Origin: Bacteroidota bacterium
GTDB lineage: Bacteria > Bacteroidota > Bacteroidia > Flavobacteriales > Flavobacteriaceae
Length of the DNA stretch: 64,000 nt
Assembly (NCBI GenBank): GCA_027621505.1
Contig: JAQCBK010000003.1
Location: 1-64,000 of the forward strand
Direction: 5' to 3'
The notes under the pieces were generated by a model. The model saw nothing but the letters and a program-made list of their open reading frames with translations, searched no databases and was not told where the DNA came from. A program made the translations under genes and the position numbers. Of this stretch, positions 45,598-55,481 are shown in pieces. Numbering within the stretch: position 1 is the first letter of the stretch; each line of letters opens with the position of its first letter.

Positions 45598-47619
45598 TTG
45601 GAAAACCCATTACTCAAGCCCTTTGAAACGCCCCACCAGTCCATCCCCTTCAGTAGCATCCGACCAGAACATTTTATTCCTGCACTAGAAGAAAACATCA
45701 AAAATGCGTTGGAGGCCATCGATGCCATCGTACAGCAAACCACAGCTCCGACCTTTGAAAACACCATCGAAGCCTTAGAAAACGTAGGGGAACTCCTGGG
45801 CCGAAACAGCAGTATTCTATTTAACCTCAACAGTGCCGAAACCTCCAAGACCCTCCAATCGATTACCCAGCAGGCCTCCCCCTTGCTTACAAAATTCCAA
45901 AACGATGTAAGACTCAATCAGGCCTTGTTTGAACGCATCAAAACGATCTACGAAAATCAAAAGCAAGAAAAGCTTTCGGTGGAGCAACAAACCCTTTTGG
46001 AAAAAGAATACAAAGGTTTTGCCAGGAACGGGGCTTTGCTCGGAGAAGCGGAAAAAAACCGTCTAAGGGAAATCGATACCGAAAAAGCACAGTTGGGCCT
46101 CACCTTTGGCGAAAATGTTTTGGCCGACACCCAGGCTTTTGAACTTCATATCACCGAAGAAAAAGAGCTGAAAGGCTTACCCGAACAAGTCAAGGAAATG
46201 GCAGCCGAAACCGCCCAATCCAAAGACAAAACCGGTTGGATCTTTACCCTGGACTATCCGAGTTATGTTCCCCTAATGACCTATGCCAAAAACCGAGCGT
46301 TGCGCAAAAAAATGAGTTTGGCCTTTGGCCGTCGTGGTTTTCAAACCAATGACAACAACAATACTGCCATCATACTGCGGTTGATCGAACTCCGAAAAAA
46401 GAGAGCCGAATTGTTGGGTTATGATTCCCATGCCGCTTTTGTCTTGGAGGAACGCATGGCCACTTCGGAGGAAAACGTCAAAAACTTTTTAGAAGACCTG
46501 TATAAAAAAGCCTATCCTGCCGCTGCAAAAGAATGGAAAGCCATGGAAGATTTTGCCGCAGATCAATTGGGCTTGTCCACCATGGAAAAGTGGGACACCG
46601 CCTATGTATCCGAAAAACTCAAACAGGCCCAACTGGAACTGGACGAACAGCAGCTCAAACCCTATTTTCCATTGGAAAAGGTTCGAGCCGGGGTGTTTGA
46701 GATCGCAGGAAAATTATACGGCTTGCGTTTTGAAAAAAACGAAAGCTTGGAAGGCTACCATCCCGAGGTGGAAGTTTATGAAGTGTACAACCGCAAAGGG
46801 GATTTCTACGCCCTGCTCTACACCGACTTTTTCCCTCGGCCGGGAAAGCGAAACGGTGCATGGATGACGTCCTTCCGTGGACAGAAAAAGGACCAAAGGC
46901 CACATATTTCAGTGGTTTGTAATTTTTCTAAACCCACTGCCAGTACCCCGTCCCTACTCACTTTTCAGGAAGTAACAACCCTCTTCCACGAATTTGGCCA
47001 TGCCCTACACGGCATCTTAGCCAATACCACCTATGGCGGACTGAGCGGTACCAGTGTTTTTTGGGATTTTGTAGAACTGCCCAGCCAGATCATGGAAAAT
47101 TGGTGCTATGAAAAAGAAGCCCTAGAACTTTTTGCCCGACACTACCAAACAGACGAGGTGATCCCGATGGAGTACATCCAAAAAATCAAAAAAGCCGCCC
47201 ATTTTCAACAGGGACTGCAAACCCTACGGCAGTTGGGCTTTGGCTTTTTGGACCTCTCCTATCACGGTGCGCAAGCCACCGACATCCAAGACGTTAAATC
47301 CCATGAAAGTGCCATTTTGGAACGGGTACAGTTTTTAAAAGACACCCCCCAAAGTTGCACCAGCACCGCCTTTTCGCATATCTTCCAAGGGGGCTATTCC
47401 GCTGGATACTATAGCTATAAATGGGCGGAAGTATTGGATGCTGATGCATTTGAACTGTTTTTGGAAAAAGGAATTTTTGATCCCCAAACGGCAAAGTCTT
47501 TTGAGGACAACATCCTCTCCAAAGGCGGAACCGAACACCCCATGACCCTGTTTAAAAGGTTTAGAGGCAAAGCCCCCGACCCCCAGGCGTTGCTTAAAAG
47601 GGCTGGATTGGTGGTGTAG
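45598..47619 (+). CDS. M3-family metallopeptidase (oligopeptidase A / dipeptidyl carboxypeptidase type)
   Basis: The 673-residue protein is a cytoplasmic thimet-type zinc peptidase that cleaves short peptides. The HExxH motif is H464-E-F-G-H468, with downstream Glu in the usual SQIMENW region. The N-terminus FETPHQSIPFSSIRPEHFIPALEENI is typical of the family. It appears to start with TTG at 45598: family homology begins there and the next in-frame ATG is far inside. It lies 4 bp after purE. The choice between prlC-like and dcp-like activity cannot be made by eye. Confidence 0.9.
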   Translation: MENPLLKPFETPHQSIPFSSIRPEHFIPALEENIKNALEAIDAIVQQTTAPTFENTIEALENVGELLGRNSSILFNLNSAETSKTLQSITQQASPLLTKFQNDVRLNQALFERIKTIYENQKQEKLSVEQQTLLEKEYKGFARNGALLGEAEKNRLREIDTEKAQLGLTFGENVLADTQAFELHITEEKELKGLPEQVKEMAAETAQSKDKTGWIFTLDYPSYVPLMTYAKNRALRKKMSLAFGRRGFQTNDNNNTAIILRLIELRKKRAELLGYDSHAAFVLEERMATSEENVKNFLEDLYKKAYPAAAKEWKAMEDFAADQLGLSTMEKWDTAYVSEKLKQAQLELDEQQLKPYFPLEKVRAGVFEIAGKLYGLRFEKNESLEGYHPEVEVYEVYNRKGDFYALLYTDFFPRPGKRNGAWMTSFRGQKKDQRPHISVVCNFSKPTASTPSLLTFQEVTTLFHEFGHALHGILANTTYGGLSGTSVFWDFVELPSQIMENWCYEKEALELFARHYQTDEVIPMEYIQKIKKAAHFQQGLQTLRQLGFGFLDLSYHGAQATDIQDVKSHESAILERVQFLKDTPQSCTSTAFSHIFQGGYSAGYYSYKWAEVLDADAFELFLEKGIFDPQTAKSFEDNILSKGGTEHPMTLFKRFRGKAPDPQALLKRAGLVV

Positions 47620-47720
47620 GGGTTTTTCCTTTTTTATGGCCCAAAGACTTTTGGGTTTTGATAGCTGGATAGGGAGTTTTTATTTGCTAACTATATTTAT
47701 AGATGTTTGAAAAAGACAAT

Positions 47721-47746
47721 AAAAAAAGCCCGATTAACGGGCCTTT
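47721..47746 (-). terminator. Intrinsic terminator of aconitase
   Basis: On the minus strand GCCCG-TTAAT-CGGGC is followed by seven T, about 25 bp after the aconitase stop. On the plus strand the stem is followed only by CTTTAAATT, so it is a weaker end for the M3 peptidase transcript. Confidence 0.85.
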
Positions 47747-47766
47747 AAATTCACTTGATAATTGCC

Positions 47767-50034
47767 CTAAGCGGCATTTTCCTTTTTGATCAGATTCAAT
47801 GCAGAACCTTCCTTAAACCACTCAATTTGTTGGGCGTTATAAGTATGATGGGCCTTGAGGGTATCTTTGGATCCATCGGCATGCACCAGCTCAATCGTTA
47901 GGGGTTGACCGGGAGCAAAGTCCTTTAGGTCGATAAAATTAAATGTATCGTCTTCCTGGATCAAATCGTAGTCGTTTTCATCGGCAAAGGTGATCCCCAA
48001 CATCCCCTGTTTTTTTAGGTTGGTTTCGTGGATACGGGCAAAAGATTTAACCAAGACCACTTTGACCCCCAAAAATCGGGGTTCCATGGCGGCATGTTCT
48101 CTCGAGGATCCCTCTCCATAGTTGTGGTCTCCCACAACCACGGTTTCGATCCCTGCTTTTTTGTATTGGCGTTGTACATCGGGTACCCCTCCATATTCGC
48201 CTGTCAGCTGGTTTTTTACAAAATTGGTTTTTTGATTGAACGCATTCACTGCCCCGATCAGACAGTTGTTGGAGATATTGTCGAGGTGACCGCGAAAACG
48301 CAACCAAGGGCCGGCCATGGAAATATGGTCGGTGGTACATTTTCCGTGGGCTTTGATCAGCAGCTTAGCACCCATCAAATTTTGTTGGTCCCAAGGCTGA
48401 AATGGGCTGAGCAATTGCAAACGCTCGGAATCTTCTTTGACCACGACCTCCACCTGAGAGCCGTCCTCTTGCGGAGCGACATAGCCGTTCTCCTCCACTG
48501 CAAAACCAGAGGGGGGCAATTCCAAACCGCTGGGGGGGTCGAGTTTGACCTCCTCCCCGTCTTGGTTGATCAGGCTGTCGTTAACCGGATCAAAATCCAA
48601 ACGCCCGGCAATGGCCAATGCAGCCACCATTTCGGGGGAAGCTACAAAAGCATGGGTATTGGGATTTCCATCGTTCCTTTTGGAGAAGTTGCGGTTAAAA
48701 GAGTGAACAATCGAATTTTTTTCTTGCTTGTCGGCACCAGCTCTTGCCCATTGACCAATACAAGGGCCACAGGCATTGGTAAATATTTTGGCATTAAGAT
48801 CTTCAAAAATTTGAAGAAGCCCATCGCGTTCAGCGGTGTAGCGCACCTGCTCCGATCCAGGATTGATCCCAAATTCGGCTTTGGTGACTAGGTTTTTATC
48901 TACGGCTTGTTTTGCAATGGAAGCCGCTCGGGACAGGTCTTCATAGGAAGAGTTGGTACATGAACCTATCAATCCCCATTCTACTTGCAGGGGCCAGTCG
49001 TTTTCTCTGGCTGCAGCACTCATCTCTGAAACCGGCGTAGCCAAATCGGGCGTAAAGGGACCGTTGAGGTGCGGTCGGAGGCTGTCCAAATCCAACTCAA
49101 TCACCTCATCGAAATAGTCTTCGGGTTGGGCATATACTTCCGGGTCGGCTGTGAGGTGTTCTTTTACGGCATTGGCAGCATCGGCAACATCATCACGTCC
49201 AGTAGATCGCAAATAACGTTCCATGGAAGCATCGTAGCCAAAGGTAGAAGTTGTAGCGCCTACCTCTGCACCCATATTACAAATGGTACCTTTTCCGGTA
49301 CAGGACATGGCCTCGGCACCCTCTCCAAAATATTCGATGATGGCCCCTGTTCCGCCTTTAACGGTCAAAATACCCGCTACTTTTAGGATGACATCCTTTG
49401 GAGCCGTCCAGCCGTTGAGTTTTCCAGTCAGCTTGACCCCGATCAGTTTGGGAAACTTCAGTTCCCATGGCATATCGGCCATTACGTCCACGGCATCAGC
49501 GCCCCCTACACCAATGGCTAGCATCCCCAATCCACCGGCGTTTACCGTATGGGAGTCTGTTCCGATCATCATTCCACCGGGAAAGGCATAGTTTTCCAAT
49601 ACCACCTGGTGGATGATGCCCGCGCCGGGCTTCCAAAATCCAAGTCCGTATTTGTTGGATACCGACTCAAGAAAGTCAAACACCTCGGCCGAGGTTGAAT
49701 TGGCAGATTTTAGGTCGGAGCTGGCTCCGTCTTTGGCCTGAATCAAATGATCACAATGGGTAGTGGTGGGTACGGCCACTTTGGGTTTTCCCGCTTGCAT
49801 AAACTGCAACAGTGCCATTTGGGCCGTAGCATCCTGCAGGGCAATGCGATCTGGCGCAAAGTCGACATAGTCAACCCCACGTTCGAAAGTTTGTGTAGGT
49901 GTGCCGTTCCACAAGTGGGTATACAATATTTTTTCAGCGGCAGTAAGGGCTTTGCCTTTTAATGCTCTCGCTTGGGAAATGCGTTCTTCCAGTCGAGCAT
50001 ATACCGCTTTGATCATTTCGATGTCAAATGCCAT
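47767..50034 (-). CDS. acn: Aconitate hydratase
   Basis: Aconitase isomerises citrate and isocitrate in the TCA cycle with a [4Fe-4S] cluster. The 755-residue protein matches the mitochondrial-type enzyme. It has [37 protein letters not shown] with the first cluster Cys, and [12 protein letters not shown] with the other two. The C-terminal swivel domain has [12 protein letters not shown] and [15 protein letters not shown]. It is transcribed alone and has its own terminator. Confidence 0.97.
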   Translation of the reverse strand: MAFDIEMIKAVYARLEERISQARALKGKALTAAEKILYTHLWNGTPTQTFERGVDYVDFAPDRIALQDATAQMALLQFMQAGKPKVAVPTTTHCDHLIQAKDGASSDLKSANSTSAEVFDFLESVSNKYGLGFWKPGAGIIHQVVLENYAFPGGMMIGTDSHTVNAGGLGMLAIGVGGADAVDVMADMPWELKFPKLIGVKLTGKLNGWTAPKDVILKVAGILTVKGGTGAIIEYFGEGAEAMSCTGKGTICNMGAEVGATTSTFGYDASMERYLRSTGRDDVADAANAVKEHLTADPEVYAQPEDYFDEVIELDLDSLRPHLNGPFTPDLATPVSEMSAAARENDWPLQVEWGLIGSCTNSSYEDLSRAASIAKQAVDKNLVTKAEFGINPGSEQVRYTAERDGLLQIFEDLNAKIFTNACGPCIGQWARAGADKQEKNSIVHSFNRNFSKRNDGNPNTHAFVASPEMVAALAIAGRLDFDPVNDSLINQDGEEVKLDPPSGLELPPSGFAVEENGYVAPQEDGSQVEVVVKEDSERLQLLSPFQPWDQQNLMGAKLLIKAHGKCTTDHISMAGPWLRFRGHLDNISNNCLIGAVNAFNQKTNFVKNQLTGEYGGVPDVQRQYKKAGIETVVVGDHNYGEGSSREHAAMEPRFLGVKVVLVKSFARIHETNLKKQGMLGITFADENDYDLIQEDDTFNFIDLKDFAPGQPLTIELVHADGSKDTLKAHHTYNAQQIEWFKEGSALNLIKKENAA

Positions 50035-50124
50035 AATACTAAATCTAATTTGATAAAATTACGAAATAATGCTCTTAAAAAATGGACGGAATGTTTCTTT
50101 TACAAGTTTGTTTTACCAACCGCC

Positions 50125-50466
50125 TTATTCTGATTCCCAACGGAGGAATCCTCCCTCAAGATCGTAGATTTTCTGAAAGCCAAAAGAGACCATAACCTGA
50201 GCAGCATATTGACTCCTTCGACCCGACCGGCAATAGATCAGCAGTGTGTCAGAGGGGGTGAGTTTTTGTATTTCGTTGACAAAAGCTTCTGATTTTACAT
50301 CGATATTTAGAGCCCCTTTGATGTGGCCCTCTTTGAACTCCTCTGGGGTTCTGACATCAATCACGGCATATCCCTGTTCGACCAAAGCCTCATATTCCGC
50401 TTTTTCCAAAACCTCTACCTTGGGGGTTTGTTGAAAGAACAACAACAAAATCAATAGTATTCTCAT
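50125..50466 (-). CDS. Rhodanese-like domain protein
   Basis: This 113-residue single-domain protein begins with a hydrophobic stretch (about 2-11) that may act as a signal peptide or anchor. A complete rhodanese fold follows: AVIDVRTPEEFKEGHIKGALNID and the active-site loop YCRSGRRS, with Cys79. Members carry sulfane sulfur or act in thiol chemistry. It follows the UbiA-like membrane gene by 1 bp. Confidence 0.87.
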   Translation of the reverse strand: MRILLILLLFFQQTPKVEVLEKAEYEALVEQGYAVIDVRTPEEFKEGHIKGALNIDVKSEAFVNEIQKLTPSDTLLIYCRSGRRSQYAAQVMVSFGFQKIYDLEGGFLRWESE

Positions 50467-50467
50467 C

Positions 50468-51268
50468 TCAAATCTTTAACTTTAAAATTAACCATAAAAT
50501 TGGAATTCCCTCCACCCAAAAACTAGAATAATATTGGGATTGATCTTCTTTTGAACGGAGAACAAAAGCCAACAAGAGCAGGGCGACTCCAAAAACCAAC
50601 CCAAATTGGGAGGAGAGTTGAAAGTAAGCCTCCAAAAAAACAAAAAGCAACAGCAACGCTCCCCCCAACCATCGCGTTTTAGGAATTCCCCATTTTTGGG
50701 GCCAAGTGAGCAGATGAGGATCGTCCGAGGCCAGGTCGCGAATTTCAAAAGGCAGGGTGGCGACCAACACAAAAAGGTAACGTTGGAAACTATAGACCAG
50801 CGAAAATTCAGTGAGACTTTTGCCCGCTAGGGATAGGGGTAAAAAAACAGTGGTCAAAACCCAACTCAATGCCACCAAATGGATTTTCATACCTTTCAAT
50901 CCCCTGAAGTTGAGCTGATACCTGGGCAAGGGCAGGCAGTACAACAAAACCAAGCCTGTAGTAAAAAACAGAAGAAGCCGAGTGGAAACAGGCAAGCAGC
51001 TTGCCATTCCCAACATCAAAACACCTATAAATATAGTGAATCCCATCAGTGACCCATTGACCTTGACCTTCAAATGATCCAAAAAAACCCGGTGAAACTT
51101 GATAAAATTATAGGCCAAAAAAGGAGCCACAAAAAAAATCAACTGATGGCTAAAATTTAAGGAAAGACCAAAATCCAAAACCGTAATCCTAGCGAGAGCA
51201 AAAACCGCCAAACCTACATGAAAACTGTATCTGACGTAGTGATCAAAAAGCTTTAGGATCCATCCCAC
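50468..51268 (-). CDS. Multipass membrane protein, UbiA-like
   Basis: This 266-residue protein has about seven to eight hydrophobic segments. The sequence LPFEIRDLASDDPHLLTWPQKWG near 194-216 resembles the second Asp-rich motif of UbiA prenyltransferases (DxxDxxxD), but no clear first motif (NDxxDxxxD) is present. It could be a diverged prenyltransferase or an inactive relative. It is co-transcribed with the rhodanese and divergent from gcvP. Function unknown. Confidence 0.6.
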   Translation of the reverse strand: MGWILKLFDHYVRYSFHVGLAVFALARITVLDFGLSLNFSHQLIFFVAPFLAYNFIKFHRVFLDHLKVKVNGSLMGFTIFIGVLMLGMASCLPVSTRLLLFFTTGLVLLYCLPLPRYQLNFRGLKGMKIHLVALSWVLTTVFLPLSLAGKSLTEFSLVYSFQRYLFVLVATLPFEIRDLASDDPHLLTWPQKWGIPKTRWLGGALLLLFVFLEAYFQLSSQFGLVFGVALLLLAFVLRSKEDQSQYYSSFWVEGIPILWLILKLKI

Positions 51269-51367
51269 AGGACAAAAATATCGGTTCGCTGTTAATAACT
51301 GGGCTTATTGTTCAAAAAAAATGGACAAATCGATTAAAAGTCAATTAAAACCTTTCTTGCAATGCGC

Positions 51368-51375
51368 TAATTTTG
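51368..51375 (+). promoter_or_regulatory. -7 box of gcvP
   Basis: TAATTTTG matches TAnnTTTG. It lies 17 bp before the gcvP start, giving a leader of about 12 nt. No convincing -33 element or glycine riboswitch is seen in the 124-bp gap. Confidence 0.4.
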
Positions 51376-51392
51376 ATTAAACTGATCGTCAT

Positions 51393-54239
51393 ATGCAGCC
51401 GGATAATTTCATGCTACGCCACCTGGGTCCCAAAGAAGAAGAAATCCAAAAAATGTTAACTGCGCTGGAGCTGGATTCCGTGGAGGAATTGTTGTCTCAA
51501 ACCCTTCCAGAGCAAATCAGATTGGGCCATTCTCTTGCGCTGCCCGAGGGCATCAGCGAACACCGTTTTTTAAACGAATTACGGGCTTTGGCCGATGAGA
51601 ATGAACTATTTGAAACCTATATTGGTATGGGCTATCATCCGACAGTTACCCCTGCGGTGATTCAGCGCAATATTTTGGAAAACCCAGGTTGGTATACGGC
51701 CTATACGCCCTATCAGGCAGAAATTGCCCAAGGGCGATTGGAGGCCCTTTTTAATTTTCAAAGCATGGTTAGTGATCTCACGGGCATGGAGCTGGCCAAC
51801 GCCTCCCTTTTGGATGAAGCCACAGCAGCAGCAGAAGCCATGACCTTGGCCTATGCCGTCAGATCAAGGGAACAAAAAAAGGCAGAAGTCAACAAGGTTT
51901 GGGTTTCAGAAGACATCCTCCCCCAAACCCTCGCCGTCCTTCAAACCAGAGCCCTACCATTGGGCATTGAATTGGTAGTAGGCAATGCAGAGCACACCCC
52001 TTTTGACCAAAGCTTTTTTGCTGCATTTTTCCAATATCCAGGAAAACACGGGAACATCATCGATCTTCCCGCAATGGTAAACAAAGCAAAAACTTTTGAT
52101 CTGAAAACCATTGTAGCAGCAGATTTATTGAGTTTGGCCCTACTGGAAGCACCGGGAAAATATGATGTGGATGTGGTGGTTGGTACCACCCAACGTTTTG
52201 GCATTCCACTGGGTTATGGTGGGCCACATGCCGCTTATTTTGCCACCAAAGCAGAATACAAAAGAAACATTCCTGGGCGAATCATAGGACAAACAAGAGA
52301 CCAAGAGGATCATTTGGCATTGCGGATGGCACTCCAAACCAGAGAACAACACATCAAAAGAGACCGTGCCACTTCCAATATCTGTACGGCACAAGTGTTG
52401 CTCGCTGTGATGGCTGGGATGTATGCCGTTTATCACGGTCCCAAAGGCATCAAAAAAATAGCCAAAAGAATACATTTAAACGCCGCTAAACTTGAAAAAA
52501 AATTGGTGGACTTGGGACTCATCCAACTCAATGACCATTATTTCGATACCCTAAAAATTAAAATCGACGCTACTGCAGTCAGAGTGGAAGCGGAGAAAAA
52601 TAAAATCAACTTCAATTATATCGATGAGAAAACCGTGGGAATTGCAATCAACGAGGCCAGCGATGAAATTGCTTTACTTAAAATTTTAAATGTATTTGAA
52701 GCTGTTGTCCAACAAAAAAACATCAGTGGAAAAATAAAAATTGAAAACCATCGCTATCCTTTGGATCAAAAAAGAAGTAGTCCTTTTCTTACCCATAAGG
52801 TGTTTAACGCATACCATTCGGAAACCGCCATGATGCGGTATATCAAAAGTTTGGAACGCAAAGATTTAGCCCTCAACCATTCCATGATCTCTCTGGGTTC
52901 CTGCACCATGAAGCTGAATGCGGCTGCAGAGATGTTGCCTTTGAGCTGGCCAAGGTGGTCCAACATCCATCCTTTTGTTCCCAAAAATCAAGCCCAAGGT
53001 TACCACAAAATGCTTCACCGCCTGGAGGAACAGCTCAGTATAATCACAGGATTCCATGCCACCTCCCTCCAGCCCAATTCCGGGGCGCAAGGGGAGTACT
53101 CTGGTTTGATGGTCATCAGGGCTTATCACAATAGCCGTGGAGAAGTCCACCGCAATATTTGTTTGATCCCCTCCTCTGCACATGGGACCAATCCCGCATC
53201 GGCAGTCATGGCAGGCATGGAGGTCGTGGTGGTCAAAACAGATGATTTGGGGAACATCGACTGGCAGGATTTTTTGGAAAAAACCGAGGAACACGCTGAT
53301 AGGCTGGCCGCTTTGATGATCACTTATCCTTCCACCCACGGTGTTTTTGAAGCCAATATCAAAGATGTTACCGCCAAAATTCATGCCTGTGGCGGACAGG
53401 TCTACATGGATGGTGCCAATATGAATGCCCAAGTTGGACTGACCAGCCCCGCACAAATCGGTGCAGACGTATGCCATCTGAACTTACACAAAACCTTTGC
53501 CATTCCCCACGGAGGCGGAGGCCCCGGGGTAGGGCCAATATGTGTGGCCAAACACTTGGCCGACTTCCTGCCCCAGCACCCTTTGGTAAAAACAGGAGGA
53601 AATGCTTCCAATGATACCATCTCCGCAGCCCCATGGGGATCTGCGCTCGCCTGTTTGATCTCTTATGGCTACATCCAAATGTTGGGAGGCAGCGGACTGA
53701 CAAAAGCCACCGAGATCGCCATACTCAACGCCAACTATATCTCCAAAAGACTTGAAGGAGCCTATGATATTCTATACACAGGAGAACACGGAAGAACTGC
53801 ACACGAATTGATCATCGATTGCCGCCCTTTTAAGAGTCAAAATATCGAAGTAGTTGACATTGCCAAAAGACTGATGGACTATGGGTTTCATGCTCCAACT
53901 GTTTCTTTTCCTGTTGCTGGAACCATGATGATAGAGCCCACAGAAAGTGAAAATCTTGAGGAAATCGATCGCTTCTGCGATGCCATGATCTCCATCCGGA
54001 TGGAGATCAATGCTGCGGATGAGGCAAGTATCACCCTTCTAAAAAATGCGCCACACACCCTGAGTATGATCACCGCAGACGAATGGGATTTTCCCTATTC
54101 CAGACAAAAAGCCGCCTATCCATTGGATTTTGTTAAAGAAAATAAATTTTGGCCCACCGTAAGAAGGGTAGATGAGGCCTTTGGAGATCGTAATTTGGTT
54201 TGTAGCTGCTCGGCCATAGAAGAATACGTAAAAGCCTAA
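51393..54239 (+). CDS. gcvP: Glycine dehydrogenase (decarboxylating), P-protein
   Basis: GcvP decarboxylates glycine and passes the aminomethyl group to the lipoyl H-protein. The 948-residue protein is the fused long form. The first half holds DEATAAAEAM and YGGPHAAYFA. The second half has SCTMKLNAAAEM, PNSGAQGEYSGLM and the PLP lysine K700 in HLNLHKTFAIPHGGGGPGVGP. The gcvT and gcvH partners are not in the window. Its short leader shows no glycine riboswitch. Confidence 0.97.
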   Translation: MQPDNFMLRHLGPKEEEIQKMLTALELDSVEELLSQTLPEQIRLGHSLALPEGISEHRFLNELRALADENELFETYIGMGYHPTVTPAVIQRNILENPGWYTAYTPYQAEIAQGRLEALFNFQSMVSDLTGMELANASLLDEATAAAEAMTLAYAVRSREQKKAEVNKVWVSEDILPQTLAVLQTRALPLGIELVVGNAEHTPFDQSFFAAFFQYPGKHGNIIDLPAMVNKAKTFDLKTIVAADLLSLALLEAPGKYDVDVVVGTTQRFGIPLGYGGPHAAYFATKAEYKRNIPGRIIGQTRDQEDHLALRMALQTREQHIKRDRATSNICTAQVLLAVMAGMYAVYHGPKGIKKIAKRIHLNAAKLEKKLVDLGLIQLNDHYFDTLKIKIDATAVRVEAEKNKINFNYIDEKTVGIAINEASDEIALLKILNVFEAVVQQKNISGKIKIENHRYPLDQKRSSPFLTHKVFNAYHSETAMMRYIKSLERKDLALNHSMISLGSCTMKLNAAAEMLPLSWPRWSNIHPFVPKNQAQGYHKMLHRLEEQLSIITGFHATSLQPNSGAQGEYSGLMVIRAYHNSRGEVHRNICLIPSSAHGTNPASAVMAGMEVVVVKTDDLGNIDWQDFLEKTEEHADRLAALMITYPSTHGVFEANIKDVTAKIHACGGQVYMDGANMNAQVGLTSPAQIGADVCHLNLHKTFAIPHGGGGPGVGPICVAKHLADFLPQHPLVKTGGNASNDTISAAPWGSALACLISYGYIQMLGGSGLTKATEIAILNANYISKRLEGAYDILYTGEHGRTAHELIIDCRPFKSQNIEVVDIAKRLMDYGFHAPTVSFPVAGTMMIEPTESENLEEIDRFCDAMISIRMEINAADEASITLLKNAPHTLSMITADEWDFPYSRQKAAYPLDFVKENKFWPTVRRVDEAFGDRNLVCSCSAIEEYVKA

Positions 54240-54362
54240 TCAATAGGGGTTCATCTCTTTCTTCGGACAATTTCCAATGCCTAACCACCGTCTTGAATAT
54301 CATAGTGATTTTTTTAAAACCATCTTTGATGCTCAACAAAAGGCTATTATTGTTTCATATTT

Positions 54363-55424
54363 ATGAGTTATAAAATTACAGGAAGTGGCTGTTTTATTCC
54401 CTCTGTGGTGCAAGGGAACAGTGCTTTTATTGATTACAGCTTTCTAGACAATAATGGTTCAAAGTTTGAAATTGATAACAATACCATCATTGAAAAATTC
54501 AATTCCATCACGGGCATAGAAGAAAGAAAGTACATCGCCCCAGAGTTGAATACTTCTGATATTGCCTGTCAAGCTGCACTAAAAGCAATTAAAGATGCCA
54601 AATTAGACCCCGAAACCTTAGATTACATTATCGTTGCGCATAATTTTGGAGACATCTCTAGCAACAGTAAGCAAATAGATACTTTACCAAGTTTGGCCTC
54701 AAGGGTTAAGGCGAAACTAAAAATTCAAAATCCCAGTTGTGTGGCCTACGATATTTTATTTGGATGTCCAGGATGGGTAGAAGCCATGATACAAGCCCAA
54801 GCTTTTATCAAAGCGGGAATGGCCAAAAAATGCTTGGTCATTGGGGCCGATGCCCTTTCTAGGGTGGTTGATCTGCACGACCGCGACTCCATGATTTATG
54901 CCGATGGCGCCGGAGCCACCATACTCGAGGAATCCAATCAAGAGGGAGGGATACTGTCCCACTGTTCCATGACCTTTACTGCAGACCATGAAGCTGATTT
55001 TATTTTTTATGGAAAATCCTATAATACGCGAAATTTAAATGGCGATAAATTCATCAAAATGCAGGGCAGAAAGGTTTATGAATTTGCACTGAACAAAGTG
55101 CCTGCCGCCATGAAAAAATGCCTCGATGATGCCAAAATTGAAATCGAACAACTCAAAAAAATATTCATTCATCAAGCCAATAAAAAAATGGATGAAGCCA
55201 TCATCAAAAGATTTTACAAACTCCACAAAAAAACCATACCAAAGGACATCCTCCCCATGAATATCGAAGAATTTGGTAACAGCTCCGTGGCAACGGTCCC
55301 CACCCTGTTTGATTTGGTTCTCAAACAAAATTACAAGGGACATTCCCTCAATAAGGGGGACATCATCCTTTTTGCAAGCGTTGGAGCGGGGATGAATATC
55401 AATGCCATTACCTACCAAATTTAA
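54363..55424 (+). CDS. 3-oxoacyl-ACP synthase III (FabH-like)
   Basis: The 353-residue condensing enzyme has the Cys-His-Asn triad of KAS III: C135 in FGCPGWVEA, His in FIHQANKKM (about 270) and Asn in FGNSSVAT (about 302). It starts acyl chains by joining an acyl-CoA to malonyl-ACP, either for fatty acids or a specialised lipid. There are two extra loops relative to E. coli FabH (317 residues). The next genes encode an Mla-type lipid ABC transporter, which hints at a membrane-lipid role. Whether it is the main FabH is unknown. Confidence 0.85.
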   Translation: MSYKITGSGCFIPSVVQGNSAFIDYSFLDNNGSKFEIDNNTIIEKFNSITGIEERKYIAPELNTSDIACQAALKAIKDAKLDPETLDYIIVAHNFGDISSNSKQIDTLPSLASRVKAKLKIQNPSCVAYDILFGCPGWVEAMIQAQAFIKAGMAKKCLVIGADALSRVVDLHDRDSMIYADGAGATILEESNQEGGILSHCSMTFTADHEADFIFYGKSYNTRNLNGDKFIKMQGRKVYEFALNKVPAAMKKCLDDAKIEIEQLKKIFIHQANKKMDEAIIKRFYKLHKKTIPKDILPMNIEEFGNSSVATVPTLFDLVLKQNYKGHSLNKGDIILFASVGAGMNINAITYQI

Positions 55425-55468
55425 TTTCAGTTAAAATTCAATTCCAATTTTTCCTGAAGTTTATTGTT

Positions 55469-55476
55469 TAAATTTG
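55469..55476 (+). promoter_or_regulatory. -7 box of mlaE-mlaF
   Basis: TAAATTTG matches TAnnTTTG, but ends only 5 bp before the preferred mlaE ATG at 55482, so the message would be nearly leaderless. No -33 TTTG was found at the usual distance. Confidence 0.35.
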
Positions 55477-55481
55477 TATTG

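Noticed and set aside
48028-48891. Open frame of 287 codons on the plus strand
   Set aside because: It lies wholly antisense to aconitase, has no family features and is a codon-bias shadow.
52866-53477. Open frame of 203 codons on the minus strand
   Set aside because: Antisense to gcvP, low-complexity His/Gly-rich translation without recognisable domains.
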